Positions 44,290-54,097 are shown, counted from the first letter of the stretch. The stretch is DNA of 64,000 nucleotides from an uncultured Paracoccaceae bacterium (GCA_947500005.1 CANMQJ010000001.1:62001-126000); one strand, 5' to 3'. Notes: generated by a model not told the origin, from the letters alone. Made by a program: numbers and translations.

Positions 44290-47200
44290 ATGCCGAAGAG
44301 AACCGACATCAAGTCGATCATGATCATCGGGGCGGGGCCCATCGTCATCGGTCAGGCCTGCGAATTCGACTATTCCGGGGCGCAGGCGTGCAAGGCGCTT
44401 CGCGAGGAAGGTTACCGGGTCATCCTGGTGAACTCGAACCCGGCGACCATCATGACCGATCCGGGCCTTGCCGATGCCACATATATCGAGCCGATCACCC
44501 CCGAGGTCGTTGCCAAAATCATCGAAAAAGAGCGCCCCGACGCGCTGCTGCCCACCATGGGCGGGCAGACCGGACTCAACACCTCTCTGGCGCTGGAAGA
44601 GATGGGCGTGCTGGCGAAATTCGGTGTCGAAATGATCGGTGCCAAGCGCGAGGCCATCGAGATGGCCGAGGACCGCAAGCTGTTCCGCGAGGCGATGGAC
44701 CGGATCGGGCTGGAAAACCCCAAGGCGACCATCGTCACCGCGCCCAAGACTGCGGCGGGCAAGTTCGATCTGGACGCAGGCGTCGCCAAGGCGCTGGAAA
44801 CGCTGGATTATGTGGGCCTGCCCGCGATCATCCGCCCCGCCTATACGCTGGGCGGCACCGGCGGCGGCGTGGCGTATAACCGCGAGGATTACATCCATTA
44901 TTGCCGCTCCGGCATGGATGCCTCCCCGGTGGGTCAGATCCTCGTGGACGAGTCGCTGCTGGGCTGGAAGGAATTCGAGATGGAGGTCGTCCGCGACAAG
45001 GCGGACAACGCGATCATCGTCTGCGCCATCGAGAACGTGGACCCGATGGGTGTGCATACCGGCGACAGCATCACCGTGGCGCCCGCGCTGACGCTGACCG
45101 ACAAGGAATACCAGATCATGCGCAACGGCTCCATCGCCGTGCTGCGCGAGATCGGGGTGGAAACCGGCGGCTCGAACGTCCAATGGGCGGTGAACCCGGA
45201 CAACGGCCGCATGGTCGTGATCGAGATGAACCCGCGCGTGTCGCGCTCCTCGGCGCTGGCGTCCAAGGCCACGGGCTTCCCCATCGCCAAGATCGCTGCC
45301 AAGCTGGCGGTGGGCTACACGCTGGACGAGTTGGACAATGACATCACCAAGGTCACGCCCGCCAGTTTCGAGCCGACCATCGACTATGTCGTCACCAAGA
45401 TCCCGAAATTCGCCTTCGAGAAATTTCCCGGCTCTGAACCGTACCTGACCACCGCGATGAAATCGGTGGGCGAGGCCATGTCCATCGGCCGCACGATCCA
45501 CGAGTCGATGCAGAAAGCGCTGGCCTCGATGGAATCCGGCCTGACCGGCTTTGACGAGGTCGCGATCCCGGGTCTGAATGTCGGCCTCTGGGACGACGCC
45601 GACGACAAGGCCGCCGTGATCAAGGCGATCAGCCAGCAAACCCCCGACCGTCTGCGCACCATCGCCCAGGCCATGCGGCACGGTCTGTCGAATGACGAGA
45701 TCCAGGCCGTGACCAAATACGATCCCTGGTTCCTCGCCCGCATCCGCGAGATCGTGGAAGCCGAACGCCGCCTGCGCAAGGAGGGCCTGCCGGTTACCGA
45801 AGAGGGCCTGCGCGCCGTCAAGATGCTGGGTTTCACCGATGCCCGTCTCGGCGCGCTCACGGGGCGGGACGAGGACAATGTGCGCCGCGCACGCCAAAAC
45901 CTCGGCGTCACGGCGGTTTTCAAGCGGATCGACACCTGCGCGGCCGAGTTCGAGGCGCAGACGCCCTACATGTATTCGACCTATGAAAGCCCCGTCATGG
46001 GCGATGTCGAATGCGAGGCGCGCCCGTCAGACCGCAAGAAGGTGGTCATCCTGGGCGGCGGTCCAAACCGGATCGGGCAAGGGATCGAGTTCGACTATTG
46101 CTGCTGTCATGCCTGTTTCGCGCTGACCGATGCCGGCTACGAGACGATCATGATCAACTGCAACCCCGAGACCGTATCGACCGATTACGACACCTCGGAC
46201 CGTCTCTATTTCGAGCCGCTGACGTTTGAGCACGTGATGGAAATCCTGCGGGTCGAACAGTCGCGCGGCACGCTGCACGGCGTCATTGTCCAGTTCGGCG
46301 GCCAGACACCGCTGAAACTCGCCAAGGGGCTCGAGGCCGAGGGAATCCCGATCTTGGGCACCTCTCCGGACGCAATCGACCTTGCCGAGGACCGCGAGAG
46401 GTTCCAGGACCTGGTAAACCGTCTGGGCCTGAAGCAGCCGCACAACGGCATCGCCAGCACGGATGAACAGGCTTTGGCCATCGCCGAAGAGATCGGCTTC
46501 CCGCTGGTCATCCGCCCCTCCTATGTTCTGGGCGGCCGCGCGATGGAGATCGTGCGCGACATGGATCACCTCAGGCGCTACATCAACGAGGCCGTCGTCG
46601 TTTCGGGCAAGAGCCCGGTTCTTCTCGACAGCTATCTTTCCGGCGCGGTCGAGTTGGACGTCGATGCGCTGTGCGACGGCGAGGCCGTGCATGTCGCAGG
46701 TATCATGCAGCATATCGAAGAGGCGGGCGTTCACTCGGGCGACAGCGCCTGTTCGCTGCCGCCCTATTCGCTTGGCAAGGATATCATCGAAGAGATCAAG
46801 GAACAGACCCGCGCGCTGGCCAAGGCGCTCAACGTGGTTGGTCTGATGAACGTTCAATTCGCGATCAAGGATGACGAGATCTTCCTGATCGAGGTCAATC
46901 CGCGCGCCTCGCGCACCGTGCCCTTCGTTGCCAAGGCAACCGACAGCGCCATCGCCTCCATCGCAGCGCGGGTCATGGCGGGCGAAAAGCTCTCGGCCTT
47001 CCCGATGCGTCCCCCCTACAAGAATGTGGACGATACCAAGATCGCGGACCAGATGACGCTCGCGGACCCGGACATGCCGTGGTTCTCGGTCAAGGAGGCT
47101 GTTCTGCCCTTCGCGCGTTTCCCGGGCGTGGACACGATCCTGGGGCCGGAGATGCGGTCGACGGGCGAGGTTATGGGTTGGGACCGCTCCTTTGCGCGCG

Positions 47201-47634
47201 CCTTCCTCAAGGCACAGATGGGCGCGGGCATGGTGCTGCCCTCTTCGGGACGGGCCTTCATCTCGATCCGCGACGGAGACAAGACGTCGGCGATGCTGGA
47301 CGCCGCCAAGGCGCTGGTCGCCCAGGGGTTCGACCTTGTGGCGACGCGCGGCACACAGGCCTGGCTCGACAGCCAGGGCGTTCCTTGCGTCGTGGTCAAC
47401 AAGGTCTACGAGGGCCGGCCCAACGTGGTCGACATGCTCAAGGACGGCGATATCCACCTTGTCATCAACACCACCGAAGGCCCGCAGGCGGTCGAGGACA
47501 GCAAGGCGATCCGCTCCACGGCGCTTTATGACAAGATCCCCTATTTCACGACCGCCGCCGGGGCCCATGCCGCCGCCCGCGCGATCGACGCGCAGGCCGA
47601 GGGGGATATCGAGGTACGCTCCCTGCAAGGCTGA
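44290..47634 (+). CDS. carB: carbamoyl-phosphate synthase large subunit
   Basis: A 1114-residue enzyme making carbamoyl phosphate for arginine and pyrimidines with the glutaminase CarA, which is not in the window. Two tandem ATP-grasp halves are clear: [20 protein letters not shown] near the N-terminus and the matching [20 protein letters not shown] in the second half. [18 protein letters not shown] and [17 protein letters not shown] mark the two ATP sites. The last 140 residues form the MGS-like allosteric domain. An upstream in-frame ATG at 44239 was rejected in favour of [10 protein letters not shown]. Confidence 0.97.
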   Translation: MPKRTDIKSIMIIGAGPIVIGQACEFDYSGAQACKALREEGYRVILVNSNPATIMTDPGLADATYIEPITPEVVAKIIEKERPDALLPTMGGQTGLNTSLALEEMGVLAKFGVEMIGAKREAIEMAEDRKLFREAMDRIGLENPKATIVTAPKTAAGKFDLDAGVAKALETLDYVGLPAIIRPAYTLGGTGGGVAYNREDYIHYCRSGMDASPVGQILVDESLLGWKEFEMEVVRDKADNAIIVCAIENVDPMGVHTGDSITVAPALTLTDKEYQIMRNGSIAVLREIGVETGGSNVQWAVNPDNGRMVVIEMNPRVSRSSALASKATGFPIAKIAAKLAVGYTLDELDNDITKVTPASFEPTIDYVVTKIPKFAFEKFPGSEPYLTTAMKSVGEAMSIGRTIHESMQKALASMESGLTGFDEVAIPGLNVGLWDDADDKAAVIKAISQQTPDRLRTIAQAMRHGLSNDEIQAVTKYDPWFLARIREIVEAERRLRKEGLPVTEEGLRAVKMLGFTDARLGALTGRDEDNVRRARQNLGVTAVFKRIDTCAAEFEAQTPYMYSTYESPVMGDVECEARPSDRKKVVILGGGPNRIGQGIEFDYCCCHACFALTDAGYETIMINCNPETVSTDYDTSDRLYFEPLTFEHVMEILRVEQSRGTLHGVIVQFGGQTPLKLAKGLEAEGIPILGTSPDAIDLAEDRERFQDLVNRLGLKQPHNGIASTDEQALAIAEEIGFPLVIRPSYVLGGRAMEIVRDMDHLRRYINEAVVVSGKSPVLLDSYLSGAVELDVDALCDGEAVHVAGIMQHIEEAGVHSGDSACSLPPYSLGKDIIEEIKEQTRALAKALNVVGLMNVQFAIKDDEIFLIEVNPRASRTVPFVAKATDSAIASIAARVMAGEKLSAFPMRPPYKNVDDTKIADQMTLADPDMPWFSVKEAVLPFARFPGVDTILGPEMRSTGEVMGWDRSFARAFLKAQMGAGMVLPSSGRAFISIRDGDKTSAMLDAAKALVAQGFDLVATRGTQAWLDSQGVPCVVVNKVYEGRPNVVDMLKDGDIHLVINTTEGPQAVEDSKAIRSTALYDKIPYFTTAAGAHAAARAIDAQAEGDIEVRSLQG

Positions 47635-47640
47635 CGGGGC

Positions 47641-47658
47641 GCGGGGGCATGCCCCCGC
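47641..47658. terminator. GC hairpin after carB
   Basis: An 18-base perfect palindrome GCGGGGGCATGCCCCCGC, six bases after the carB stop. No T tract follows, so its role is uncertain. Confidence 0.35.
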
Positions 47659-47846
47659 TCCTCACTTCGGCTGGGGTAGGGACCGGTATGACACCTTGTA
47701 ACCGCGCGTGAGCGCGATACGCCGCAATTCGCCAGTAAACAGGGGCTTTCGCCAAACCGCGCGGAAATGCGGGGGATCCGCCCCTTGCACACCAGACCCC
47801 CGCCCTTCAATTTGGGTCAATCCGGCAGACCAAGAAAGAGCCCGAC

Positions 47847-48971
47847 ATGTATACGCCAGCCATCACCGGAAGCGGTGTGTTCACCCCGGAAAACACCATC
47901 ACCAACGCCGAACTGGTCGTTGCTTTCAACGCCTATGCGGATCGCCAGAACGCAAGGAACGCCGAGGCGATCGAACGGGGTGAGATGGCGCGGATGGAGT
48001 ATTCCTCGGAAGAGTTCATCGTAAAGGCCAGCGGCATCGAGCAGCGTTACGTTATGGACAAGACAGGAATATTGAACCCCGAGATCATGCACCCGCTGCT
48101 GCGCCAGCGCAGCGACGAGGAACCCGGCATCATGACCGAGATGGCGGTCGATGCCTGCCGCAAGGCGCTGGCCCAGGCGGGACGCGATGCCGACGATGTC
48201 GATCTGGTCATCTGCGCAGCCTCCAACCACGAACGCGCCTACCCGGCCGTCGCCATCGAAATCCAGGAGGCGTTGGGCATCAAGGGCTTCGGGTTCGACA
48301 TGAACGTTGCGTGCTCCTCGGCGACCTTCGGTATCCAGGCCGCCGCCGACATGGTGCGCTCGGGCTCGGTCCGGGCGGCGCTGGTGGTCAACCCCGAGAT
48401 CTGCTCGGGTCACCTCGAATGGCGCGATCGGGATTGCCATTTCATCTTCGGAGACGTGGCGACGGCTACGCTGATCGAGCGGATCGAAGACGCGAAAGGC
48501 CCGCATTTCGAAATACTGTCGACGCGCTGTGCCACGCAGTTCTCGAACAATATCCGCAACAACAACGGTTTTCTTCGCCGGACGCGCCCCGACGGGCTGG
48601 CGGACCGGCGCGACATGCAGTTCATGCAGAACGGCCGCAAGGTCTTCAAGGAAGTCGTGCCGATGGTCAGTCAGCACATCGCCGATCACATGTCCGATAC
48701 CGACATCGAGAGCGGTGACCTGAAACGGCTTTGGCTGCACCAGGCGAACAAGTCCATGAACGATTTCATCGGCCGCAAGGTTCTAGGCCGGGAGCCCGAA
48801 CCCGGTGAGCAGCCCAACATCCTTCAGGATTATGCGAACACCTCCTCCGCGGGGTCGATCATTGCCTTCGCACAGAACTCCGAGGATCTCGAACAGGGCG
48901 ATCTGGGAATCATATGCTCCTTTGGCGCGGGCTATTCGGTGGGATCGGTCATTCTCCGTCGCCACAACTGA
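47847..48971 (+). CDS. beta-ketoacyl-ACP synthase III family protein (FabH-like)
   Basis: A 374-residue thiolase-fold condensing enzyme. The active site is seen as Cys156 (NVACSSATFG), His in LWLHQANKSMN and Asn in DYANTSSAGS, the Cys-His-Asn triad of KAS III. It is longer than FabH (about 320) because of an insert near residues 25-95 (AYADRQNARNAEAIERGEM ... RQRSDEEPG). This form resembles the KAS III variant reported in pseudomonads that primes synthesis from longer acyl-CoA. It could start fatty acid synthesis or a secondary lipid pathway. Confidence 0.88.
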   Translation: MYTPAITGSGVFTPENTITNAELVVAFNAYADRQNARNAEAIERGEMARMEYSSEEFIVKASGIEQRYVMDKTGILNPEIMHPLLRQRSDEEPGIMTEMAVDACRKALAQAGRDADDVDLVICAASNHERAYPAVAIEIQEALGIKGFGFDMNVACSSATFGIQAAADMVRSGSVRAALVVNPEICSGHLEWRDRDCHFIFGDVATATLIERIEDAKGPHFEILSTRCATQFSNNIRNNNGFLRRTRPDGLADRRDMQFMQNGRKVFKEVVPMVSQHIADHMSDTDIESGDLKRLWLHQANKSMNDFIGRKVLGREPEPGEQPNILQDYANTSSAGSIIAFAQNSEDLEQGDLGIICSFGAGYSVGSVILRRHN

Positions 48972-48980
48972 TCCGGACGG

Positions 48981-49442
48981 TCAGGAACTTTCTTCTTCCA
49001 GGTGCAACTTCATGTCGAGAAGCACCTGCTGCAACTGAACCGTCTCCTTAAGCAGGCGCTTGGCTTCGTTCACGGTTATGATTCCGTCCTCGATAGCCGC
49101 CTGGTATTCCGTCATGAGCATGGCAAAGCGCTGGCTGAGCGCGATCACATCCGCATTCACCCCGCCCGAGCGTTGCGGCGTGCTGCTGTTTCGTCCGTCA
49201 TAGGACAGCGTGATGTTCTTGAGTTCGGCCAGGGCCGAGGTCACATGAGGATAAGTCGCAGCCTGTTCCAACCGGGCCACCGCGTCCACGGGGATGAAAC
49301 GGTCGTTGTGTTCGTCGCTGTCGGAATAATAGCGCCCCAGCGTCGCCTTGGATTTTCCTGTAAGTGCACAGGCGGCCTCGATCCCGACATCCTTGACCAA
49401 AGCTTCGGTGTGTTTCTTCAGATACCCCCCGATATCGGCCAT
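48981..49442 (-). CDS. conserved-looking protein with helix-turn-helix-like N-terminus, unknown function
   Basis: A 153-residue mainly helical protein. Residues 17-60 (VGIEAACALTGKSKATLGRYYSDSDEHNDRFIPVDAVARLEQ) look like a helix-turn-helix of the phage CII/CP76 sort. The C-terminal half is a likely coiled coil (EYQAAIEDGIITVNEAKRLLKETVQLQQVL). It lies convergent to the KAS III gene, ten bases from its stop. I cannot assign a function; a transcription regulator is plausible. Confidence 0.6.
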   Translation of the reverse strand: MADIGGYLKKHTEALVKDVGIEAACALTGKSKATLGRYYSDSDEHNDRFIPVDAVARLEQAATYPHVTSALAELKNITLSYDGRNSSTPQRSGGVNADVIALSQRFAMLMTEYQAAIEDGIITVNEAKRLLKETVQLQQVLLDMKLHLEEESS

Positions 49443-49804
49443 CGCTACCTCTCCTGCACCATCTCACGTTTCGCTCGGCCCACGGGACCATATGGGGAAA
49501 CCATCCGAAAATTTCCCGTTCAAACCTGTTAGTGTAATTGCGAAACTCAGTCTATCCCTCGGCTATACAAGGGATGCGAACCGTGAGTGTGTGGCAATAT
49601 TTTCTGCCTCGGTTTCAAGTCGACGCGACGGCAGGATTGTTCGCCGTAATGTCATGTACCCAATTACGGGTACACTTGCCGTTGTTGCGAGTGCAGGTGC
49701 CTTCCCCAAGGGCTTGTGCCCGGTCCTGCCTCGCAATGACGGCGCATTTGTTTCGTGGTCTTCTCGGTCTTGCCCGAGCCGCGACTGCGGTCTAGACCGC
49801 GATC
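49443..49804. other. non-coding stretch upstream of tdk
   Basis: No convincing gene in 362 bases. The DNA is less GC-rich around 49510-49580 and ends with a 14-base palindrome GCGGTCTAGACCGC at 49788-49801, directly before the tdk ATG. Frames here are Arg/Leu-rich and lack ribosome sites. Confidence 0.45.
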
Positions 49805-50398
49805 ATGGCGAAGCTTTACTTCAATTACTCCACAATGAATGCCGGCAAGTCGACGGTTCTGTTGCAGGCCTCGCACAACTACCGCGAGCGGGGGATGGAG
49901 ACCTATCTTCTCACCGCCGCCATCGACGGACGTGCAGGCCCTGGACGTATCGCCTCGCGCATCGGGATCGGGGCGGAGGCCGACAGTTTCGATACCGATC
50001 ACGACGTCTTTGCCATGATTGTCGAGCGGTTGGACCAAGGACCCGTAGCCTGCGTTTTCGTCGACGAGGCGCAATTCCTGACAGAAGCGCAGGTCTGGCA
50101 ACTGGCACGTGCGGTGGATGATCTGGACATCCCGGTGCTCTGCTACGGTCTTCGTGTGGATTTCCGCGGGCAACTCTTTCCCGGCTCCGCCGCCCTTCTG
50201 GCGCTGGCCGACGAAATGCGCGAGGTGCGCACGATTTGCCGGTGCGGTCGGAAGGCAACGATGGTGATCCGTCTCGACGGTGAGGGCCGAGCGATGCGCG
50301 AAGGTGCCCAAGTCCAGATCGGCGGCAACGAAACCTACCTGTCACTTTGCAGACGGCACTGGCGCGAGGCGATGGGCGAGCAGCCGAACGCAGGTTAA
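49805..50398 (+). CDS. tdk: thymidine kinase
   Basis: A 197-residue type II thymidine kinase for salvage of thymidine to dTMP. It has the P-loop STMNAGKST (9-17), the Walker B/lasso region CVFVDEAQFL, a zinc-site pair CRCG and later CRRHW, and the thymidine-binding loop near TYLSLC. Length is usual for the E. coli-like group. The ATG at 49805 lies right after a short palindrome, with no obvious ribosome site. Confidence 0.93.
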   Translation: MAKLYFNYSTMNAGKSTVLLQASHNYRERGMETYLLTAAIDGRAGPGRIASRIGIGAEADSFDTDHDVFAMIVERLDQGPVACVFVDEAQFLTEAQVWQLARAVDDLDIPVLCYGLRVDFRGQLFPGSAALLALADEMREVRTICRCGRKATMVIRLDGEGRAMREGAQVQIGGNETYLSLCRRHWREAMGEQPNAG

Positions 50399-50445
50399 GG
50401 CCCCCAACTTCCCCGCGTCCTGTCCCGGCGGAGGTGAAACTGGCC

Positions 50446-50470
50446 GGAACAACTCTGCGCTTGCCACGTT
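50446..50470 (+). promoter_or_regulatory. EcfG-type general stress promoter for the 50513 gene
   Basis: GGAAC, 16 bases, CGTT: an exact consensus match, ending 42 bases before the ATG of the small membrane protein gene and oriented toward it. Confidence 0.65.
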
Positions 50471-50512
50471 TTCACTGACAGTATGTGACCGAAACCGTAG
50501 GGAGATTCCGCC

Positions 50513-50791
50513 ATGTCAGCCGATGCCAATTCGACGGATCCGGTCGCCGGACGTCCACGTTTTTATGTAATTCTGATGACAGCCGCCTCGCTCGCCGGGG
50601 CGCTGGTCATCATTGCCTTCACCTTGGGAATGTACTCTTGGGAAGCCATCGCGATCAGCGTTGTCGCCGGCGTAGTTATCGGCGTCCCTTTGGGCATCCT
50701 GATAACCAGACGAATGAAGCGGGATGATCCGGCTTGGGATGAAACCCGCAATCGTCCGAAGCCACCCGCGACGTCAGACCGCGTTGGGTAA
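50513..50791 (+). CDS. small two-helix membrane protein, unknown function, probable stress gene
   Basis: A 92-residue protein with two membrane helices (FYVILMTAASLAGALVIIAFTLGMY and IAISVVAGVVIGVPLGILITRRM), and polar ends. A TAGGGAG ribosome site lies upstream. An EcfG-type promoter is positioned for it, suggesting a role in envelope stress. I do not recognise a family. The last 18 bases overlap the end of the convergent dehydrogenase gene. Confidence 0.65.
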   Translation: MSADANSTDPVAGRPRFYVILMTAASLAGALVIIAFTLGMYSWEAIAISVVAGVVIGVPLGILITRRMKRDDPAWDETRNRPKPPATSDRVG

Positions 50792-51727
50792 ATTCCGCCC
50801 CGCCGCGTGTGCCGCGACATTGTCGAGTGCCATGTGACCCATCGCGCTGCGCACCTCCTCGGCCGCAGTCCCGAGGTGAGGGAGCAGGGTCACGTTATCC
50901 AGACGTCGCAGCCTTTCAGGCACTCGGGGTTCGAACTCGTAGACGTCCAACCCCGCCCCGCCGATGGCGCCAGCCTCAAGCGCGGCGATAAGGGCTTCTT
51001 CGTCCACTACCTCCCCGCGCGCGACATTGATCAAGTGCGCGGTCGGCTTCATTGCTGCAAGGACCTTTGAATCGATGAGATGCCGTGTCTCGTCTCCACC
51101 CGGCACGGCCACCACGAGGAAATCGACCCCTTCCGCCAGTGACGCGGCGCTCTCCGAGCGGCGAACTGGGAAACCGGGGTCCTTGTCGCTTCGCGCAAGA
51201 TAACTCACATCCATGCCAAACCCGAAATGGCAACGTCGCGATATGGCCTCGCCGATCCGGCCCAGGCCGACGATGCCTACATGTTTGCCGGTAACGTGAA
51301 GGCCCAGCATCTGGGTCGGGTGCCAACCCTCCCACTTTCCGGAACGCACCAGGCGCTCGCCTTCGGCGGCGCGGCGGGCACTCATCAGCAGCAAGGTCAT
51401 CGCGATATCGGCAGTGGCATCCGTGACCGCGCCGGGCGTGTTGGTGACCGCCACACCCGCGTCACGGGCGGCGTCGACGTCGATATGGTTATATCCTACC
51501 CCGAAATTCGCCAGCAACTTGCAGCGGGTCTCTCCGGCAGAGGCAAAGACCTCCTGTGAGAAGGCGTCGCCCAGGCTCGGCATGATCACGTCGAACTCCC
51601 GCAGGCCCGTGACCATCTCTTCCTTGGTCATCGGCGCGTTGCTGTCGCGGATCTCGGTGTCGAACTCGGCACGGGCCCGGTCCCGAACCGCGTCCGTCAT
51701 CGGGCGGGAAATCAGCAGCCGGGTCAA
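50774..51727 (-). CDS. D-isomer-specific 2-hydroxyacid dehydrogenase (glyoxylate/hydroxypyruvate reductase-like)
   Basis: A 317-residue NAD(P)H dehydrogenase. The nucleotide-binding motif is GLHVTGKHVGIVGLGRIGEAISRR. Catalytic residues are Arg in LINVARGEVVDEEAL, Glu in DVYEFEPRVP and His in LLPHLGTAAEEVRSAMG. This is the family of GhrB, PdxB and SerA without the ACT domain. The start overlaps csaA by four bases. The operon order ybjN-proC-csaA-this gene gives little hint of substrate. Confidence 0.87.
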   Translation of the reverse strand: MTRLLISRPMTDAVRDRARAEFDTEIRDSNAPMTKEEMVTGLREFDVIMPSLGDAFSQEVFASAGETRCKLLANFGVGYNHIDVDAARDAGVAVTNTPGAVTDATADIAMTLLLMSARRAAEGERLVRSGKWEGWHPTQMLGLHVTGKHVGIVGLGRIGEAISRRCHFGFGMDVSYLARSDKDPGFPVRRSESAASLAEGVDFLVVAVPGGDETRHLIDSKVLAAMKPTAHLINVARGEVVDEEALIAALEAGAIGGAGLDVYEFEPRVPERLRRLDNVTLLPHLGTAAEEVRSAMGHMALDNVAAHAAGRNLPNAV

Positions 51728-52062
51728 TGCATCCGCCCCCCTGAGGGCACCTTGCCGTCCGGGCCGATGAGCACGATGGCCCCGTTTTCATCAGGCAGGC
51801 CAAGCACCAGGACCTCGGACATGAACTTGCCGATCTGGCGCGGCGGGAAGTTGACCACCGCCATGACCTGTTTGCCCACCAGGTCCTCGGGGGTGTAGTG
51901 GACCGTCACCTGAGCCGAGCTTTTGCGCTCACCCAGTTCGGGCCCGAAATCGATCCACATCTTGATGGCGGGATTGCGTGCCTCGGGAAAGGGTTCGGCG
52001 CGGGTCACCTCGCCCACGCGGATATCGACCTTGAGGAAATCGTCAAAGGAGATCTCAGCCAC
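51724..52062 (-). CDS. csaA: tRNA-binding protein, CsaA-like
   Basis: A 112-residue OB-fold dimer protein with the tRNA-binding domain pattern FLKVDIRVGEVTRAEPFPEARNPAIKMWIDFG and RQIGKFMSEVLVLGLPDENGAIVLIGPDGKVPSGGRMH. This matches CsaA, which was linked to export chaperoning in Bacillus. Its start overlaps the end of proC by eight bases. Confidence 0.9.
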   Translation of the reverse strand: MAEISFDDFLKVDIRVGEVTRAEPFPEARNPAIKMWIDFGPELGERKSSAQVTVHYTPEDLVGKQVMAVVNFPPRQIGKFMSEVLVLGLPDENGAIVLIGPDGKVPSGGRMH

Positions 52063-52870
52063 GCGACAACTCCCTGGATCTTTCGGTCGCGGCCGTCACG
52101 GCGCGTTTCAGCAAGGGCGGAAACCCGGAGGTTTCGTCCATCAGAACCTCCAGCGCGGCCTGCGTGGTGCCATTGGGCGAGGTCACGTTGACCCGCAATT
52201 GTCCCGGATCCTCCTCGGCCGCCTCGGCCAGCGCCCCGGCCCCGGCGACAGTAGCCTTGGCCAGTTGCATGGCGAGATCCTCGGGCAGGCCCTGTGCAAC
52301 GCCAGCCGCGGCGAGCGTTTCGATCAGGTGAAAGACATAGGCCGGGCCCGAACCACTGACGCCGGTCACCGCGTCCATCTGGTCCTCGGATTGAAGCCGC
52401 ACGGTCTGACCGACCGCCGAGAGCAACTCTTCAGCCATCGCGAGATCGGCTTCGCGCGCCTCTTCGTTGCCGATCAAGGCGGTGATACCCCGGCCGACTG
52501 CTGCAGGGGTGTTGGGCATTGCCCGCACGATGGGGGTGTTGACCCCGAGGATGCTCTCAAACGTGGAAATCGAGGTCCCGGCGGCGACCGATACGAACAG
52601 GGTTCCACCCCCGCCAAGTTCTGCGATCCCGGGAAGCGCGTCGGCCATCATCTGCGGTTTTACCGCCACGAGGACAATGGCAGGTTCTTCCGGCAACGGG
52701 GCATTCACGTGAACGCCTTGCCGCTGGACCCAGTCGGACGGGTTCGGATCGACGATCCACACCGAGGAAGACGGCAGCCCACCGTTCAACCATCCGGCAA
52801 GCATGGCCGACCCCATCTTGCCGCAGCCCAGCAGGACCAGCCCCTGTTGCGCGACGCGCTCCGTGTTCAT
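52055..52870 (-). CDS. proC: pyrroline-5-carboxylate reductase
   Basis: A 271-residue NADPH-dependent enzyme for the last step of proline synthesis. The Rossmann motif is LLGCGKMGSAMLAGWL, with VVAVKPQ-like LVAVKPQMMADALP. The catalytic region has RAMPNTPAAVGRGITAL, and the signature is DAVTGVSGSGPAYVFHLIETLAAAGVAQGLP. The start MNTERVAQQ at 52870 was chosen, as the longer frame continues through ybjN. It sits 38 bases after ybjN and overlaps csaA. Confidence 0.95.
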   Translation of the reverse strand: MNTERVAQQGLVLLGCGKMGSAMLAGWLNGGLPSSSVWIVDPNPSDWVQRQGVHVNAPLPEEPAIVLVAVKPQMMADALPGIAELGGGGTLFVSVAAGTSISTFESILGVNTPIVRAMPNTPAAVGRGITALIGNEEAREADLAMAEELLSAVGQTVRLQSEDQMDAVTGVSGSGPAYVFHLIETLAAAGVAQGLPEDLAMQLAKATVAGAGALAEAAEEDPGQLRVNVTSPNGTTQAALEVLMDETSGFPPLLKRAVTAATERSRELSRG

Positions 52871-52908
52871 CGGTGCCCCTCCCCTTCGTTCAGGTTTGGG
52901 GCACAGGT

Positions 52909-53409
52909 TTACGCGCGGCCGTAAGCCTCTGCAATGGCGACCTGCATCGACTCCGCGACGCTGCGTCCGCCCCACACCATGAGTTGGATTGCGGGGTAAT
53001 ACCGCTCCGCGCTCATCACGGCGGCGTTGATCATGGTATCGATCTGCTCGGGGCTGGCGACCTGCCCGCCCGACAGCACGAGGCCATAGCGGTAGACCAT
53101 GAGCTTTTGGGCGGCCCAATAGGTGAAAGCACCCGCCCAGCATTGGTCGTTCATCGCGTTCACCAACTCGTAGAGGCCCGGCAGGCTCTCCTCGGGCGGT
53201 TCCATCTCGAAGGTGCAGACCATGCGCAGGGTTTCGTCGTAACCGGACCAGGCCAGAGTGATAGAGTAGGTGCGCCACTGGCCCTCGACTGCCATGGCGA
53301 TCTGATCGTCACCTATGCGGTCGAAATCCCAGTCGTGATGCTCGGCGATGTGCTCCACGATGTCGATCGGGTGAATGTCTTCTTCGAGATACTGCTCGGA
53401 AAGGGCCAT
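52909..53409 (-). CDS. YbjN domain-containing protein
   Basis: A 166-residue protein of the YbjN family, which has a type III secretion chaperone-like fold. Typical segments are IAEHHDWDFDRIGDDQIAMAVEGQWRTYSITLAW and LPGLYELVNAMNDQCWAGAFTYWAAQKLMVYRYGL. E. coli YbjN is linked to stress and motility phenotypes; the molecular job is unknown. It heads a probable ybjN-proC-csaA-dehydrogenase transcript. Confidence 0.88.
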   Translation of the reverse strand: MALSEQYLEEDIHPIDIVEHIAEHHDWDFDRIGDDQIAMAVEGQWRTYSITLAWSGYDETLRMVCTFEMEPPEESLPGLYELVNAMNDQCWAGAFTYWAAQKLMVYRYGLVLSGGQVASPEQIDTMINAAVMSAERYYPAIQLMVWGGRSVAESMQVAIAEAYGRA

Positions 53410-53727
53410 GATGCCACCTCTCTGATCTCTAGCAGCGTGGGACCGGCAGCGCCCCAGCGCTAGTTGCCTGCTCTACAGACCGGGGCGATCCCCCATGCCC
53501 GTACAAGATATGGTGCTTGTCGCCCACTCTTCTGGCAACCCCCATTTTTGGGGATAACGGCAATAAGTTGTGGACGGTTAACAACGTCGCTCAAAATATC
53601 GACGTTCAGCGCAGCTTTGGCTTGCCGTGGAGTCCGGAGCCTGCAAAATGTTTCGCACCGCGCAAGGGCCAACCCCGGCGCGGTGCATTCTGATCCCAGT
53701 AGCTGAAATGGGCGGCGGCCGATCCGA
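53410..53727. other. non-coding stretch between BMFP and ybjN genes
   Basis: No gene is visible in 318 bases. The centre (53530-53620) is AT-richer and contains two small hairpins: CCCC-ATTTTT-GGGG near 53540 and AACGTCG-N10-CGACGTT at 53583-53606. It probably carries the promoter of the ybjN operon on the minus strand. A small RNA is possible but not supported by more than this. Confidence 0.4.
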
Positions 53728-54000
53728 TCAGTCGGAGGCTCCATCCTCCGGCTTGATGTCGTGCTTGGCTTCGAGCACCTTGATGCGCGCCTCGAGCGCG
53801 GCATTCTCCTCGCGCGCCTTCTGCGCCATGGCGCGCACGGCATCGAACTCCTCGCGGGTGACGAAATCACGATCCGCGAGCCAGCGGTCGATCATGGATT
53901 TCATCGCGGTCTCGGCCTCTTCCCGAGCCCCCTGCGCGACACCCATCGCGTTGGTCATCAGCTGGGAAATATCGGCGAACATCTTGTTGCGGGTCTGCAT
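53728..54000 (-). CDS. BMFP domain protein (UbiK-like accessory factor)
   Basis: A 90-residue helical protein of the membrane fusogenic/UbiK type. It has an amphipathic helix (MFADISQLMTNAMGVAQGAREEAETAMKSMIDRWLADRDFV), then TREEFDAVRAMAQKAREENAALEARIKVLEAK, a C-terminal coiled coil. UbiK assists aerobic ubiquinone synthesis in E. coli; Brucella's member promotes membrane fusion. Diverges from lgt, 97 bases apart. Confidence 0.88.
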   Translation of the reverse strand: MQTRNKMFADISQLMTNAMGVAQGAREEAETAMKSMIDRWLADRDFVTREEFDAVRAMAQKAREENAALEARIKVLEAKHDIKPEDGASD

Positions 54001-54097
54001 GGTATCACTCCCCTTTCGCAGTTGGGTCCTATATGGGCGGCAAAGCCCCGCGGCTCAAGGTTGACTTGTCCCGCGAAGCCCGGGCAAGGAGACGCAC

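Noticed and set aside
44215..45897. 560-codon minus-strand frame opposite carB
   Set aside because: Antisense shadow rich in His, Asp and Arg without any domain.
49538..49795. 85-codon plus-strand frame upstream of tdk
   Set aside because: Composition unlike neighbours and no ribosome site; treated as non-coding.
53570..53582. CtrA half-site GTTAAC-like sequence upstream of ybjN
   Set aside because: Only one half is present; no second half at the right spacing.
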